Source: Nitrosomonas oligotropha
Lineage (GTDB): Bacteria; Pseudomonadota; Gammaproteobacteria; Burkholderiales; Nitrosomonadaceae
Length of the DNA stretch: 64,000 bases
Reading direction: 5' to 3'
NCBI RefSeq assembly: GCF_009833085.1
Contig: NZ_QRBZ01000003.1
Span: 61,738 to 125,737 of the forward strand
Shown here piece by piece: positions 20,222 to 29,503 of the stretch. The notes under the pieces were generated by a model. That model did not search any database. It was not told where the DNA came from and saw only the letters and a program-made list of their open reading frames with translations. A program made the translations under genes and the position numbers. Each line of letters starts with the position of its first letter. The stretch's first letter is position 1.

Positions 20222-22717
20222 TTACAGGTTTTTCAGCATTTTCTTTGCAGCTTTCTTTTGCTTCTCATCGCCATCCCGGATGACTTCCTCGAGCATTTCT
20301 TTGGCGCCTTCCTTATCGTCCATTTCTTGATAAGCTTTTGCCAAGTCGAGCTTGGTTTCCACCTCTTGCCATTGCTCGCTCTTTTCACTCAAGTCAGGGT
20401 TCTCATCCTTCTCTTGCGCTTGAACGGAATCTTCAAGATTCAAATCAATGCCGGCCAAATCGGGTATATTGGATTCCAATTCCGGCTCAATAGCTTCCAG
20501 CGATGAATCAAATTCCAGAGGTTCATCCAATCCGGAGAGCTTCTCACTGCTGCCAGTAGCTATTGATTCGTCATCTAATGATGGCACTTCGATTTCATTT
20601 ACTGTTTTAGCATCGGTGAAATCAATATCAGAATCGCCCAGATCGAAATCCAATTTTTCATCGTCTGACGCATTGTCATTTAGATTGGCAGAATCGAGAG
20701 ATTTTTCCGAATCGTCAAAATTAATTTCCAGTGCATAATCTGAAGCATTCTCAGGCGCTTGCAATTCTTCTGCAGCGTTAGATAATCCAGCTTCATCGCC
20801 AATCAATGATTGATTGGCAGCCACTTGATGCTTAGCATCAACAGCTTCGTCACTTAAATCGAAATCGATCTGATTGGCCGGATTGGTCGAATCCTGAGCG
20901 GAGTCAGCCGCTTGACCATACTCTTCTGCAAAAGTATCCTGCGCATTTTCATCAATAGGCTGTTCATCCTGCTGCAACTCGTTGGCGGATTGTTCATCGT
21001 CAACTTGTGATTCTGAAATAGCATCATATTGCGCGACATTGTCTTCGTAATACTTAGCATCCTTATCAAATTCCTCATCCTCGGAAGCAGCATTAAGATT
21101 CTGATACGTTAAATCATCTTCTTCATGCTCTGCGGCGGGTACATTAGCCGCCACATCCGTTGCAGCTTGAGCGGCAGCCATTGTCGCCATACGCGATCGC
21201 ATGGCGGAGGAGAAATTCTCTTTCTTGTCTTCCTCTTCGTCACTGGCTTCTTCCAATTGATTGCGGCGTCTCTTAATAATCAGCAGAAGTAACGACAACC
21301 CTAGCACCGATGCGGCAGCAATATACTCAATGTAATTGAATAACAGATCGACCCAGGACTGACCCTCAGCGTCTTCTGGCGGCAGGGGTAATGGAGTCAC
21401 TGGTGCAGTCTTTGCTGCTTCGGGCGCCGGTTGAGCGGCTGGAATCTCTTGCACTGCTGCGGATTCAGGTTGCAACTTCGGACCTTTTTCAGCTGCCGCG
21501 TCTACTGCCGGTGCAGTTTGGATTTCCGGTTTAACAGTAGTTTTGGGAGCCGGTTCCGCTTTGAGTTGAGCCTGAGCCAGAACGGAATCCTTCAGTTCTA
21601 ACAGTTGCTTAAGATTATCAATGCTTTTTTCCAGCATCGCCACACGTTCATTCGCTTCCTTCAAAGCCAGGTTTCGTGCGATGGCGTCTTCCTCCATCAT
21701 ACGCAAGCGATCCACTAGATTTGCGTCAGGAATCTTACCGTCTTTGTCCGGCAATTGAGCGCCGCTGGATAGTTTCAGAACCTCTTTAGATGCACTAGGT
21801 GCTGCAGCGGATTTCTTATCGAGAGTGGTTGTAATCTGACCTTGATCCGATTGACTGACCGTTCGGGATGCCGGTGATTCTCTGCTAATATCCGCCAGTT
21901 TTCCTCGATAACTGCGCCAATCCGCGGTTTGCATTTTAATTTCAGCATTCGCGGTTGCTGTATCAATCGACGCGATTTCATTTTTCTCGGGTATTTTCAG
22001 CACTGTACCGGCTTTGAGCAGATTCATGTTGTCTGCAATAAAAGCATCCCGGTTTGCATGATAGAGTGCCACCAGCATTTGATTCAGGTCGACACCGGCT
22101 GGTAACACCTGGCGCGCGATGGATGACAGGGTATCCCCGCGTTTTACCGGTCCATAGGATTTTTTCGTTTGTCCCGAGGCATTATTTTTGCGTTTCGATG
22201 ATGAATTTGCAGTTTGGGTATCTTTTTCAGCACTGGGTGTTCTTTCCTCATCCAGGCGGGTTGTCACTATCGCCGGAGTGGAACTGGTGCTGGCTGCCGC
22301 AATATTCTGCGTATTGGTCTCAACCGGATCAAGCAGAACGGTATATTCACGTAATATCCGCCCTGAAGACCAGCTTAGCTCCATCAATATCATCAAAAAG
22401 GGATCGTTGACAGCTTGCGGAGAGGTCAGCTTGATATAGGGATTGCCGTTCGACCGTAATTCTACCGAAGCTTTGACAGCCGATAGCACGGACTCATAGT
22501 TGATACCGGCTTGCGCAAACGCTTCCCGAGTGGCAACACTGGCTTTTAGAGATGCTACATCATCGCTGCTGGTAGTGACAATCTCGATTTCAGCGGTAAG
22601 CGGTTGTCCCAAAGCGGAATTGAGTGTCAGCTTACCAAGTCCTGCGGCTTGAATAGCAGCCCATGGCAACATCAGAACGATTACAAGCAAGCTTACTCTG
22701 AAAGATGTTTTATACAC
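20222..22717 (-). CDS. fimV: FimV-like polar/pilus-assembly protein
   Basis: An 831-residue inner-membrane protein. Layout: signal peptide (1-26), FimV N-terminal domain beginning GLGKLTLNSALGQPL, a LysM peptidoglycan-binding module (YGPVKRGDTLSSIARQ), a predicted coiled coil (NERVAMLEKSIDNLKQ), a Pro/Ala-rich linker, one membrane helix (AAASVLGLSLLLLIIKRRR), a long very acidic cytoplasmic region and a C-terminal TPR-like cap (LDLAKAYQEMDDKEGAK). In Pseudomonas FimV supports type IV pilus secretin assembly and polar localisation. I chose GTG 22717 because AGAGGG precedes it; TTG 22777 would add 20 residues ahead of a good signal peptide. Confidence 0.88.
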   Translation of the reverse strand: MYKTSFRVSLLVIVLMLPWAAIQAAGLGKLTLNSALGQPLTAEIEIVTTSSDDVASLKASVATREAFAQAGINYESVLSAVKASVELRSNGNPYIKLTSPQAVNDPFLMILMELSWSSGRILREYTVLLDPVETNTQNIAAASTSSTPAIVTTRLDEERTPSAEKDTQTANSSSKRKNNASGQTKKSYGPVKRGDTLSSIARQVLPAGVDLNQMLVALYHANRDAFIADNMNLLKAGTVLKIPEKNEIASIDTATANAEIKMQTADWRSYRGKLADISRESPASRTVSQSDQGQITTTLDKKSAAAPSASKEVLKLSSGAQLPDKDGKIPDANLVDRLRMMEEDAIARNLALKEANERVAMLEKSIDNLKQLLELKDSVLAQAQLKAEPAPKTTVKPEIQTAPAVDAAAEKGPKLQPESAAVQEIPAAQPAPEAAKTAPVTPLPLPPEDAEGQSWVDLLFNYIEYIAAASVLGLSLLLLIIKRRRNQLEEASDEEEDKKENFSSAMRSRMATMAAAQAATDVAANVPAAEHEEDDLTYQNLNAASEDEEFDKDAKYYEDNVAQYDAISESQVDDEQSANELQQDEQPIDENAQDTFAEEYGQAADSAQDSTNPANQIDFDLSDEAVDAKHQVAANQSLIGDEAGLSNAAEELQAPENASDYALEINFDDSEKSLDSANLNDNASDDEKLDFDLGDSDIDFTDAKTVNEIEVPSLDDESIATGSSEKLSGLDEPLEFDSSLEAIEPELESNIPDLAGIDLNLEDSVQAQEKDENPDLSEKSEQWQEVETKLDLAKAYQEMDDKEGAKEMLEEVIRDGDEKQKKAAKKMLKNL

Positions 22718-22875
22718 CGAAGTACCCTCTCTAGTTTTTTTGAAAAAAGATATCGAAAGGCTAACATTGTGACGCAATCATGTAAGCTGCGATTATGCCT
22801 CAAATTACAGGCTAATTCATATAAAACAGACCTATAATTGTTAAAATGTACCTAAAGTGTGAAGAAATGAGAACT

Positions 22876-23988
22876 TCAATGCTGAATCAGTATGCGCAGC
22901 ATTCTTCGCAGCGGTTCAGCTGCGCCCCATAATAATTGATCACCGACGGTGAAAACGGATAAATATTCTTTACCCATCGCTAACTTACGTAATCGCCCGA
23001 CCGGTATTGATAACGAGCCTGTTACGGCAGTCGGTGTTAATCTGGAAGTGGTTGCTTCTCTTTCATTAGGAACGATCTGCACCCAATCATTGGATTGAGC
23101 GATAATTTCCTCGATTTCATCCAATGGCACATCTTGCTTTAGTTTGATGGTGAGCGCCTGGCTATGGCAGCGCATTGCACCGACGCGCACGCAGATACCA
23201 TCGACAGGAATCTGCCGGTCACTGCTTCCGAGAATCTTGTTGGTTTCCGCCTGCCCTTTCCATTCTTCCCGGCTCTGCCCATTGGCCACTTCTTTATCGA
23301 TCCAAGGAATCAAACTGCCTGCCAGCGGGACACCGAAATTTTCCGTGGGGAATTTTTTATCGCGTAATGTGCCGGCAACTTCGCGGTCAATTTCCAGAAT
23401 ACTGGAGGCGGGATCGTTCAACAAATCCTTCGCTACGCGATGCGCTTCGCCCATTTGTTGCAGCAATTCGCGCATATTTTTTGCACCGGCGCCGGAAGCT
23501 GCCTGATAGGTCATGGCGCTCATCCATTCCACCATACCTTTCTCAAAAAGGCCGCCGACTGCCATGAGCATCAAGCTGACCGTGCAATTACCGCCGATAT
23601 AATTTTTTACGCCGTCATGCAGCGCTTGTTCAATCACCGGTTTATTGACCGGGTCCAGGATGATCACGGCATCCTTTTCCATGCGTAATGCGGATGCTGC
23701 ATCGATCCAATAGCCTTGCCAGCCGGATTGGCGCAATTGCTTGAAAACCTGATTGGTGTAATCCCCACCCTGGCAGGAAATGATGATATCCATTGCGCTC
23801 AGTTGAACCAGATCGAAAGCATCTTTCAATGGCGGCGTTTCCTTGCCGATTTCAGGACCCGTGCCGCCTCTTTGCGAAGTGGTGAAAAAAACAGGATCGA
23901 TCAGAGAAAAATCTTCTTCTTCCCGCATTCTTTGCATCAAGACGGAACCCACCATGCCACGCCACCCAACAAAACCCACTTGTTTCAT
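22876..23988 (-). CDS. asd: Aspartate-semialdehyde dehydrogenase
   Basis: A 370-residue NADPH enzyme reducing aspartyl phosphate to the semialdehyde, the branch point to lysine/diaminopimelate, threonine and methionine. The N-terminal nucleotide motif is [18 protein letters not shown], the active-site Cys lies in [12 protein letters not shown], and the substrate segment around [15 protein letters not shown] is present. Length matches the Gram-negative form (about 367-371). It sits between leuB and fimV, a conserved betaproteobacterial position. Confidence 0.95.
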   Translation of the reverse strand: MKQVGFVGWRGMVGSVLMQRMREEEDFSLIDPVFFTTSQRGGTGPEIGKETPPLKDAFDLVQLSAMDIIISCQGGDYTNQVFKQLRQSGWQGYWIDAASALRMEKDAVIILDPVNKPVIEQALHDGVKNYIGGNCTVSLMLMAVGGLFEKGMVEWMSAMTYQAASGAGAKNMRELLQQMGEAHRVAKDLLNDPASSILEIDREVAGTLRDKKFPTENFGVPLAGSLIPWIDKEVANGQSREEWKGQAETNKILGSSDRQIPVDGICVRVGAMRCHSQALTIKLKQDVPLDEIEEIIAQSNDWVQIVPNEREATTSRLTPTAVTGSLSIPVGRLRKLAMGKEYLSVFTVGDQLLWGAAEPLRRMLRILIQH

Positions 23989-24140
23989 TGCTTATCTCTT
24001 ACCTTAAAATTGACAACCGGTTAATCAAATAAAAACACTGTTTAAATATTAGCTTACATTACGAATCGATAATTAATGAGTAATGCGCCAATACACCGCC
24101 AATTCAATCATTCATCCATTAATCCGTTACCAAGGCGCAT

Positions 24141-25205
24141 TTACAACGCCGACAACACCGCATAACCCATCGCCTTAGTGCCAACCGTCTTCATTCCGGA
24201 TTCATCGATATCTTTTGTACGGTAGCCCGCAGCCAAAACTTTCTTGACGGCATTCTCGATGCGCTGCGCAGCTTCTTCCCGGTTGAATGTATAACGTAAC
24301 ATCATGGCCGCCGAGAGTATCGTCGCCAGAGGATTCGCCAGATCCTTTCCGGCAATATCCGGCGCCGAACCATGAATCGGTTCGTACAAACCTTTGTTAT
24401 TTTCATCCAGCGAAGCGGAAGGCAGCATGCCGATAGATCCCGTCAACATCGAGGCTTCATCGGACAATATATCGCCGAACATGTTTCCAGTTACGATGAC
24501 ATCGAATTGTTTCGGATTGCGCACTAACTGCATCGCGGCATTATCGACCAGCATATGCGACAGCGTGACTTGCGGATATTCTTTCGCCACTTCGATAACC
24601 ACGTCGCGCCATAATTGCGTGCATTCCAGCACGTTCATTTTATCCACGGAGCACAATTTTCTTTGCCGTTTGGCAGCGGCCTGAAAGGCAACATGGGCAA
24701 TACGCCGTATTTCGGATTCACTGTAAATCATCGTGTTATAACCGACACGCTGGCCGTCGCGCATTTCAATTCCGCGCGGCTCGCCGAAATAAATATCGCC
24801 GGTCAATTCACGCACGATCATGATATCGAGGCCCGCAACCACGTCATATTTCAAACTGGAAGCATTGGCGAGCTCGGGGTAAAGTATCGCCGGGCGCAGA
24901 TTGGCAAATAAATTCAGTTCTTTCCGGATAGCAAGCAGCCCTCTTTCGGGGCGCTGATGCCGTGGTAGCGTATCGTATTTCGGTCCGCCAACGGCTCCGA
25001 GCAGAACGGCATCCGCTTGGCTGGCCAATTGATGCGTTGCAGCGGGATAAGGTTCCCCGGTGGCATCGACCGCGCAACCGCCGATCAATCCGTACTCCAG
25101 TTCGATAGCCAAGCCATCCGTTTTTAAAGCATCCAATACACGTACGGCTTGTGCGATGATTTCAGGTCCAATGCCATCGCCCGCTAAAACAGCAATTTTC
25201 ATCAT
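24141..25205 (-). CDS. leuB: 3-isopropylmalate dehydrogenase
   Basis: A 354-residue beta-decarboxylating dehydrogenase of leucine synthesis (NAD-dependent). Motifs: [15 protein letters not shown] at the N-terminus, [14 protein letters not shown], the catalytic Lys in [10 protein letters not shown], and [14 protein letters not shown] with the metal-binding Asp residues. ATG 25205 and the next codon are both ATG. It follows leuD after 22 nt. Confidence 0.96.
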   Translation of the reverse strand: MMKIAVLAGDGIGPEIIAQAVRVLDALKTDGLAIELEYGLIGGCAVDATGEPYPAATHQLASQADAVLLGAVGGPKYDTLPRHQRPERGLLAIRKELNLFANLRPAILYPELANASSLKYDVVAGLDIMIVRELTGDIYFGEPRGIEMRDGQRVGYNTMIYSESEIRRIAHVAFQAAAKRQRKLCSVDKMNVLECTQLWRDVVIEVAKEYPQVTLSHMLVDNAAMQLVRNPKQFDVIVTGNMFGDILSDEASMLTGSIGMLPSASLDENNKGLYEPIHGSAPDIAGKDLANPLATILSAAMMLRYTFNREEAAQRIENAVKKVLAAGYRTKDIDESGMKTVGTKAMGYAVLSAL

Positions 25206-25227
25206 ATTTTATTTTTAGTAGTGATCT

Positions 25228-25866
25228 TTATACAAACAACCAAGGCTGTTCATTACGCCGTTTTTGTTCAAATTGTTTAATTTTCTCAGCCTGCTGCAAG
25301 GTAAGACCGATTTCATCCAACCCATTGAGCAAGCAGTGCTTACGAAAAGCATCGACTTCAAATTTATATTCTGTGTTCTGCGGTGTAATCACCGCTTGTT
25401 TCTCAAGATCTATCGTCAAGCGATACCCGGCTGTCGATTTGACATCTTCAAACAGGCGATCCATTTGTGCTGTATCAAGCACGACCGGCAGCAAGCCAAT
25501 CTTGAAACAGTTGTTAAAAAAGATATCCGCAAAACTAGGCGCGATGATGACGCGAAAACCATAATCCTGAAGCGACCAAGGTGCGTGTTCGCGGCTCGAA
25601 CCGCAACCGAAATTGGCACGCGCCAGCAGTATCTGCGCACCTTGGTAGCGCGCTTGGTTCAGCACAAATTCCGGATTCGGTTGGCGCTGCGCCGCATCCA
25701 TGCCCGGTTCTCCATGATCGAGGTAACGCCATTCATCAAACAAGTTTTGACCAAAACCGGAACGTTTGATCGATTTAAGAAATTGCTTTGGAATGATGGC
25801 ATCGGTATCGACATTGGCACGATCCAATGGTGCTACCAAGCCGGTAAAAGTATGAAATTTTTCCAT
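25228..25866 (-). CDS. leuD: 3-isopropylmalate dehydratase small subunit
   Basis: A 212-residue swivel-domain subunit of isopropylmalate isomerase. It shows [17 protein letters not shown] and the substrate loop [15 protein letters not shown]. It pairs with LeuC to convert 2-isopropylmalate to 3-isopropylmalate. It lies between leuC (33 nt upstream) and leuB (22 nt downstream) in one transcript; no spacer gene separates leuC and leuD. Confidence 0.96.
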   Translation of the reverse strand: MEKFHTFTGLVAPLDRANVDTDAIIPKQFLKSIKRSGFGQNLFDEWRYLDHGEPGMDAAQRQPNPEFVLNQARYQGAQILLARANFGCGSSREHAPWSLQDYGFRVIIAPSFADIFFNNCFKIGLLPVVLDTAQMDRLFEDVKSTAGYRLTIDLEKQAVITPQNTEYKFEVDAFRKHCLLNGLDEIGLTLQQAEKIKQFEQKRRNEQPWLFV

Positions 25867-25899
25867 TAATTTGTATGAGCAGTTACTGCAATCCGTAAT

Positions 25900-27312
25900 C
25901 TATTGATTGAATTCACGCACGTCGACAAAATGCCCGGCAATTGCAGCTGCCGCGGCCATCATAGGGCTGACCAGATGCGTTCTGCCGCCAGGGCCTTGCC
26001 GTCCTTCAAAATTCCGATTGGAAGTCGAGGCACACCGTTCACCCGCGGTCAGCCGGTCATCGTTCATTGCCAAGCACATGGAACAGCCGGGTTCACGCCA
26101 TTCAAATCCAGCCGCGACAAAAACTTTATCTAGTCCTTCTTGCTCGGCTTGTTTTTTGACCAATCCTGAGCCAGGAACGACCAACGCCTGTTTAATATTG
26201 GCGGCAATGTGTTTTCCTTTGACGATATGCGCCGCTGCACGCAAATCCTCAATGCGCGAATTCGTGCACGAACCGATGAAAATTTTATCGAGCATAATCT
26301 GCGTAATGGGCACATTGGCGCGCAGCCCCATATAATTCAGCGCTTGCTGCATATCATGACGTTTGACTTCATCGTTAATCAGCGCGGGATCCGGCACTGC
26401 GCCATCCACCGTTGTCACCATTTCAGGTGAAGTGCCCCAAGTCACTTGCGGTTTAATGTGTGCGGCATCTAAAGCCACGGTCCGGTCGAAAACCGCGCCA
26501 TCATCGCTATAAAGGGTACGCCAGTAAGTGGCCGCGCTTTCCCATAGCTCGCCTTTGGGCGCAAACGGCCGTCCTTTAATGTAATCAATCGTCGTATCGT
26601 CTACCGCCACCATACCGGCGCGCGCACCGGCCTCAATCGCCATATTGCACAACGTCATACGGCCTTCCATCGATAACGCGCGTATAGCGCTGCCGGCAAA
26701 TTCAATCGCATAACCGGTACCACCCGCGGTACCGATCTCACCGATGATGGCCAAAGCGATATCTTTGGCAGTAACGCCAAATCCCAATTTGCCTTCCACG
26801 GCAATGCGCATGGCTTTGGATTTTTTCATCAGCAAACACTGTGTCGCCAGCACATGCTCGACTTCCGATGTGCCGATACCAAATGCCAGGCAGCCAAATG
26901 CGCCATGTGTGCTGGTATGCGAATCCCCGCACACCACCGTCATCCCGGGTAATGTCGCACCCTGTTCCGGACCGATGACGTGCACGATACCCTGACGCAA
27001 ATCATTCATCTTGAACTCGGTGATTCCGAGCTCGTCACAATTCTGATCCAGAGTATCCACTTGCAGGCGTGAGATGGGATCATGAATGCCATGACTCCGG
27101 TCGGTAGTCGGCACATTATGATCCGCGACAGCAAGAATGGAATTCAGGCGCCAGGGTTTTCTTCCCGCCAGTTTCAAGCTTTCAAATGCTTGCGGACTGG
27201 TTACTTCATGCACGAGGTGACGGTCGATATAGATCAATGCCATACTGCCCGGATCGTCAGACTCAGTATGCACCACATGTTGATTCCACAGTTTGTCGTA
27301 TAGCGTTTGCAT
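25900..27312 (-). CDS. leuC: 3-isopropylmalate dehydratase large subunit
   Basis: A 470-residue aconitase-family enzyme with a [4Fe-4S] cluster. Cluster cysteines are visible in [27 protein letters not shown] and [11 protein letters not shown]. It acts with LeuD in leucine synthesis. It is the first gene of leuCDB. The 83-nt gap to the upstream MFS gene shows no obvious leader peptide or attenuator. Confidence 0.96.
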   Translation of the reverse strand: MQTLYDKLWNQHVVHTESDDPGSMALIYIDRHLVHEVTSPQAFESLKLAGRKPWRLNSILAVADHNVPTTDRSHGIHDPISRLQVDTLDQNCDELGITEFKMNDLRQGIVHVIGPEQGATLPGMTVVCGDSHTSTHGAFGCLAFGIGTSEVEHVLATQCLLMKKSKAMRIAVEGKLGFGVTAKDIALAIIGEIGTAGGTGYAIEFAGSAIRALSMEGRMTLCNMAIEAGARAGMVAVDDTTIDYIKGRPFAPKGELWESAATYWRTLYSDDGAVFDRTVALDAAHIKPQVTWGTSPEMVTTVDGAVPDPALINDEVKRHDMQQALNYMGLRANVPITQIMLDKIFIGSCTNSRIEDLRAAAHIVKGKHIAANIKQALVVPGSGLVKKQAEQEGLDKVFVAAGFEWREPGCSMCLAMNDDRLTAGERCASTSNRNFEGRQGPGGRTHLVSPMMAAAAAIAGHFVDVREFNQ

Positions 27313-27395
27313 CGGGTCGGGTGAAATTTAAAAATCGTTAACGTGCGATTATCCCATAAAGTTTACAGGTTCAACAAACCAAACACGCGCTTGCA

Positions 27396-28541
27396 TTACT
27401 GACTGAATGATTTCATTTTCCATGCAATTAAGATTAGGCCAACGAATGCCGCCACCGCGCTGATGAAGAAAGTGATCTCCGCGCCCAGCCAATCCCAGGT
27501 GTAGCCGCTGAATACCGCGCCCAATGCGCCGCCCACGCCATACGCCGTACTGGTATAGATCGCTTGTCCTTTCGCCTGATGACGCCCCTGAAAGAATTGA
27601 TGCACGACCATCATGGCGGCAATGTGATGCGTGCCATAAGTCGCCGCATGCAGAATTTGCGCAAAAATAATGACAACCGGCCATTCGACATATTCTCCCA
27701 ACAGCACAAAACGCAGCATGGCGCAGGCGAAGCTGAAAATCAGAATGATTTTTAACCGAAAATACCGCATCAGCCAGGGCATGATGAAGAAAATACCGAT
27801 CTCGCAGATCACCCCGGTCGCCCACAGCCAGCCGACAAATCCTTTGTCATACCCATGCTCCACCAGATAAATGGAGAAAAACGTATAGTAAGCGCCATGC
27901 GCAAATAACATCAGCACGCTGGAAAGCAAAAACGCCATGACTTCCGGGCGCAGGCAAATCTGCCGGACCGAATGCAACCCGGCGGCATGACGCATGATTT
28001 CTTTTTCAGGAATGTGATAGGAAAAAATCACGATACCCAGCTTGAGTCCCAATACAACCCAGAGCAGCCAGATAATCTCCACATTTTCGAGCAAATAACC
28101 GATCCCGACCACCGCCAGAACGAAACCCACCGACCCCCAGGAACGGATCCGTCCATACTTGTCGGTGTAACTTCCCAAATGAGACAGCGTAATGGCTTCC
28201 ATCAGCGGCAACGAAGCGCTCCAAAAGAAGCTCATCAACAGCATGACAAAAAATAGCCAGGCAAAGGATTCGCCCGCGAAGAAGCCGCAAAAACTCAGAA
28301 GACCACTGACTGCGGCCACCTGTACAACGCGCACGCGCTTACCGGTATGATCTGCCAGCCATCCCCAAACTGCCGGTGAAAAAATCCGCGCGACCAGCAA
28401 CAATGACATCAGCACACCGATTTGCAATGCATTAAACGACAGCGACTGCAAATATAAGCTCCAATACGGCGAGAATGCACCAATGAATGCAAAGTAAAAG
28501 AAATAAAAACCGGATAGGCGCCAGTAAGGAAGTGATGGCAT
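27396..28541 (-). CDS. MFS transporter (HcaT/3-phenylpropionate permease-like)
   Basis: A 381-residue inner-membrane carrier with about 12 hydrophobic helices and the N-terminal segment YWRLSGFYFFYFAFIGAFSPYWSLYLQ-like that marks the MFS_1-like/HcaT group. The typical cytoplasmic loop after helix 2 is WGWLADHTGKRVR. The substrate is unknown; the family's best-known member imports phenylpropionate. I place the start at ATG 28541; a longer frame from 28640 adds 33 residues without family similarity. Neither has a clear ribosome site. Confidence 0.8.
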   Translation of the reverse strand: MPSLPYWRLSGFYFFYFAFIGAFSPYWSLYLQSLSFNALQIGVLMSLLLVARIFSPAVWGWLADHTGKRVRVVQVAAVSGLLSFCGFFAGESFAWLFFVMLLMSFFWSASLPLMEAITLSHLGSYTDKYGRIRSWGSVGFVLAVVGIGYLLENVEIIWLLWVVLGLKLGIVIFSYHIPEKEIMRHAAGLHSVRQICLRPEVMAFLLSSVLMLFAHGAYYTFFSIYLVEHGYDKGFVGWLWATGVICEIGIFFIMPWLMRYFRLKIILIFSFACAMLRFVLLGEYVEWPVVIIFAQILHAATYGTHHIAAMMVVHQFFQGRHQAKGQAIYTSTAYGVGGALGAVFSGYTWDWLGAEITFFISAVAAFVGLILIAWKMKSFSQ

Positions 28542-28963
28542 AGCGTGCGTAAAATCGATGCAGAAATTAAACTCAGAGAACCAACTCAAAGAAAGAAAAC
28601 ATAAAACGCACTGAACCGGACCCAAACGACGGCAATACATTCTGAGTCACCGGAAACGCTTATTCTACAAGAATTCACACGGCAAATCTTTTCTCCCTCC
28701 GCTGAAGCATCGCACGGTTTCCCCCTCACGTCCTCGTAGATAGTTGACAATCCATAAGCCCTTCGATAGTCTCCACGCACGGATTGGATTTTGTATTTTT
28801 ACGCACTCGCCATGCGCTGATTAAGCTGAAGGAAACGTTGGCAAGATGCACAACCATCACTTCATGTCCCCGTTTCTCAGCCAGTCTCAGTTTTGCGCGA
28901 TACGAAAATGCATTTTTTTCATCTCTATGAACTATAAAAACTCGTCAATCTAAAAAGGAGAGC
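28542..28963. other. Intergenic region with a possible decayed minus-strand ORF
   Basis: About 420 nt between the MFS gene and rubrerythrin. On the minus strand 28726-28911 an open frame of about 61 codons contains a helix-like, basic segment (KLRLAEKRGHEVMVVHLA, then SLISAWRVRK) ending in TGA. It faintly recalls the end of an IS110-type transposase but is too short to assign. No start codon with a ribosome site is seen. The right end carries the rubrerythrin promoter and the strong ribosome site at 28952-28960. Confidence 0.3.
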
Positions 28964-29386
28964 ATGATGGAATTGAAAGGATCAAAAACCGAAGGAAATC
29001 TGAAAGCCGCTTTTGCCGGTGAATCCCAAGCCAATCGCCGGTATTTATATTTCGCAGCAAAAGCTGACGTAGAAGGCCAAAACGACGTGGCTGCCGTATT
29101 CCGTTCTACCGCTGAAGGTGAAACCGGCCATGCGCACGGCCACCTGGAGCATCTGGAAAGCTGCGGCGACCCGGCTACCGGCTTGCCATTCGGCTCTTCC
29201 CGCGACAACCTGAAAACCGCTATCGCCGGTGAAACGCACGAATACACCGATATGTATCCAGGCATGGCAAAAACCGCGCGCGACGAAGGCTTTGACGAAA
29301 TCGCCGATTGGTTTGAAACACTCGCTAAAGCGGAACGCTCGCACGCCAACCGTTTCCAGCGTGCGCTGGATAGTCTGGCCGATTAA
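28964..29386 (+). CDS. rbr: Rubrerythrin (diiron domain only)
   Basis: A 140-residue ferritin-like protein. Diiron ligands are visible as Glu in [10 protein letters not shown], the E..H of [10 protein letters not shown], Glu in AGETHEY and the E..H of [11 protein letters not shown]. The usual C-terminal rubredoxin domain is absent, so electrons must come from a partner. Rubrerythrins reduce hydrogen peroxide in the cytosol. Ribosome site AAAAAGGAG (28952-28960) is spaced better for the second ATG (28967) than the first. It heads a set with the Fe-S/DUF3501 gene 117 nt downstream, a frequent partnership. Confidence 0.92.
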   Translation: MMELKGSKTEGNLKAAFAGESQANRRYLYFAAKADVEGQNDVAAVFRSTAEGETGHAHGHLEHLESCGDPATGLPFGSSRDNLKTAIAGETHEYTDMYPGMAKTARDEGFDEIADWFETLAKAERSHANRFQRALDSLAD

Positions 29387-29427
29387 TTTTATCGTGCTGC
29401 GATTATTTCGCTGATTCCAAAAATTCT

Positions 29428-29459
29428 GCGGGGTTTTCCGGTTATCCGGCCAACCCCGC
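29428..29459. other. Two-tier hairpin after rubrerythrin
   Basis: GCGGGGTT (29428-29435) pairs with AACCCCGC (29452-29459), and an inner CCGG/CCGG stem closes a TTAT loop. It begins 42 nt past the rubrerythrin stop. There is no T run after it, so it may be an attenuating or stabilising stem giving higher rubrerythrin than downstream expression rather than a full terminator. Confidence 0.45.
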
Positions 29460-29503
29460 AGCCGCAATCCGAACTAACACTTTGTATACGCTGATATCCC
29501 GCT

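Noticed and set aside
27349..27825. 158-codon minus-strand frame overlapping the MFS gene end
   Set aside because: Same strand but different phase from the membrane protein; no coherent hydrophobic pattern, while the MFS frame is intact.
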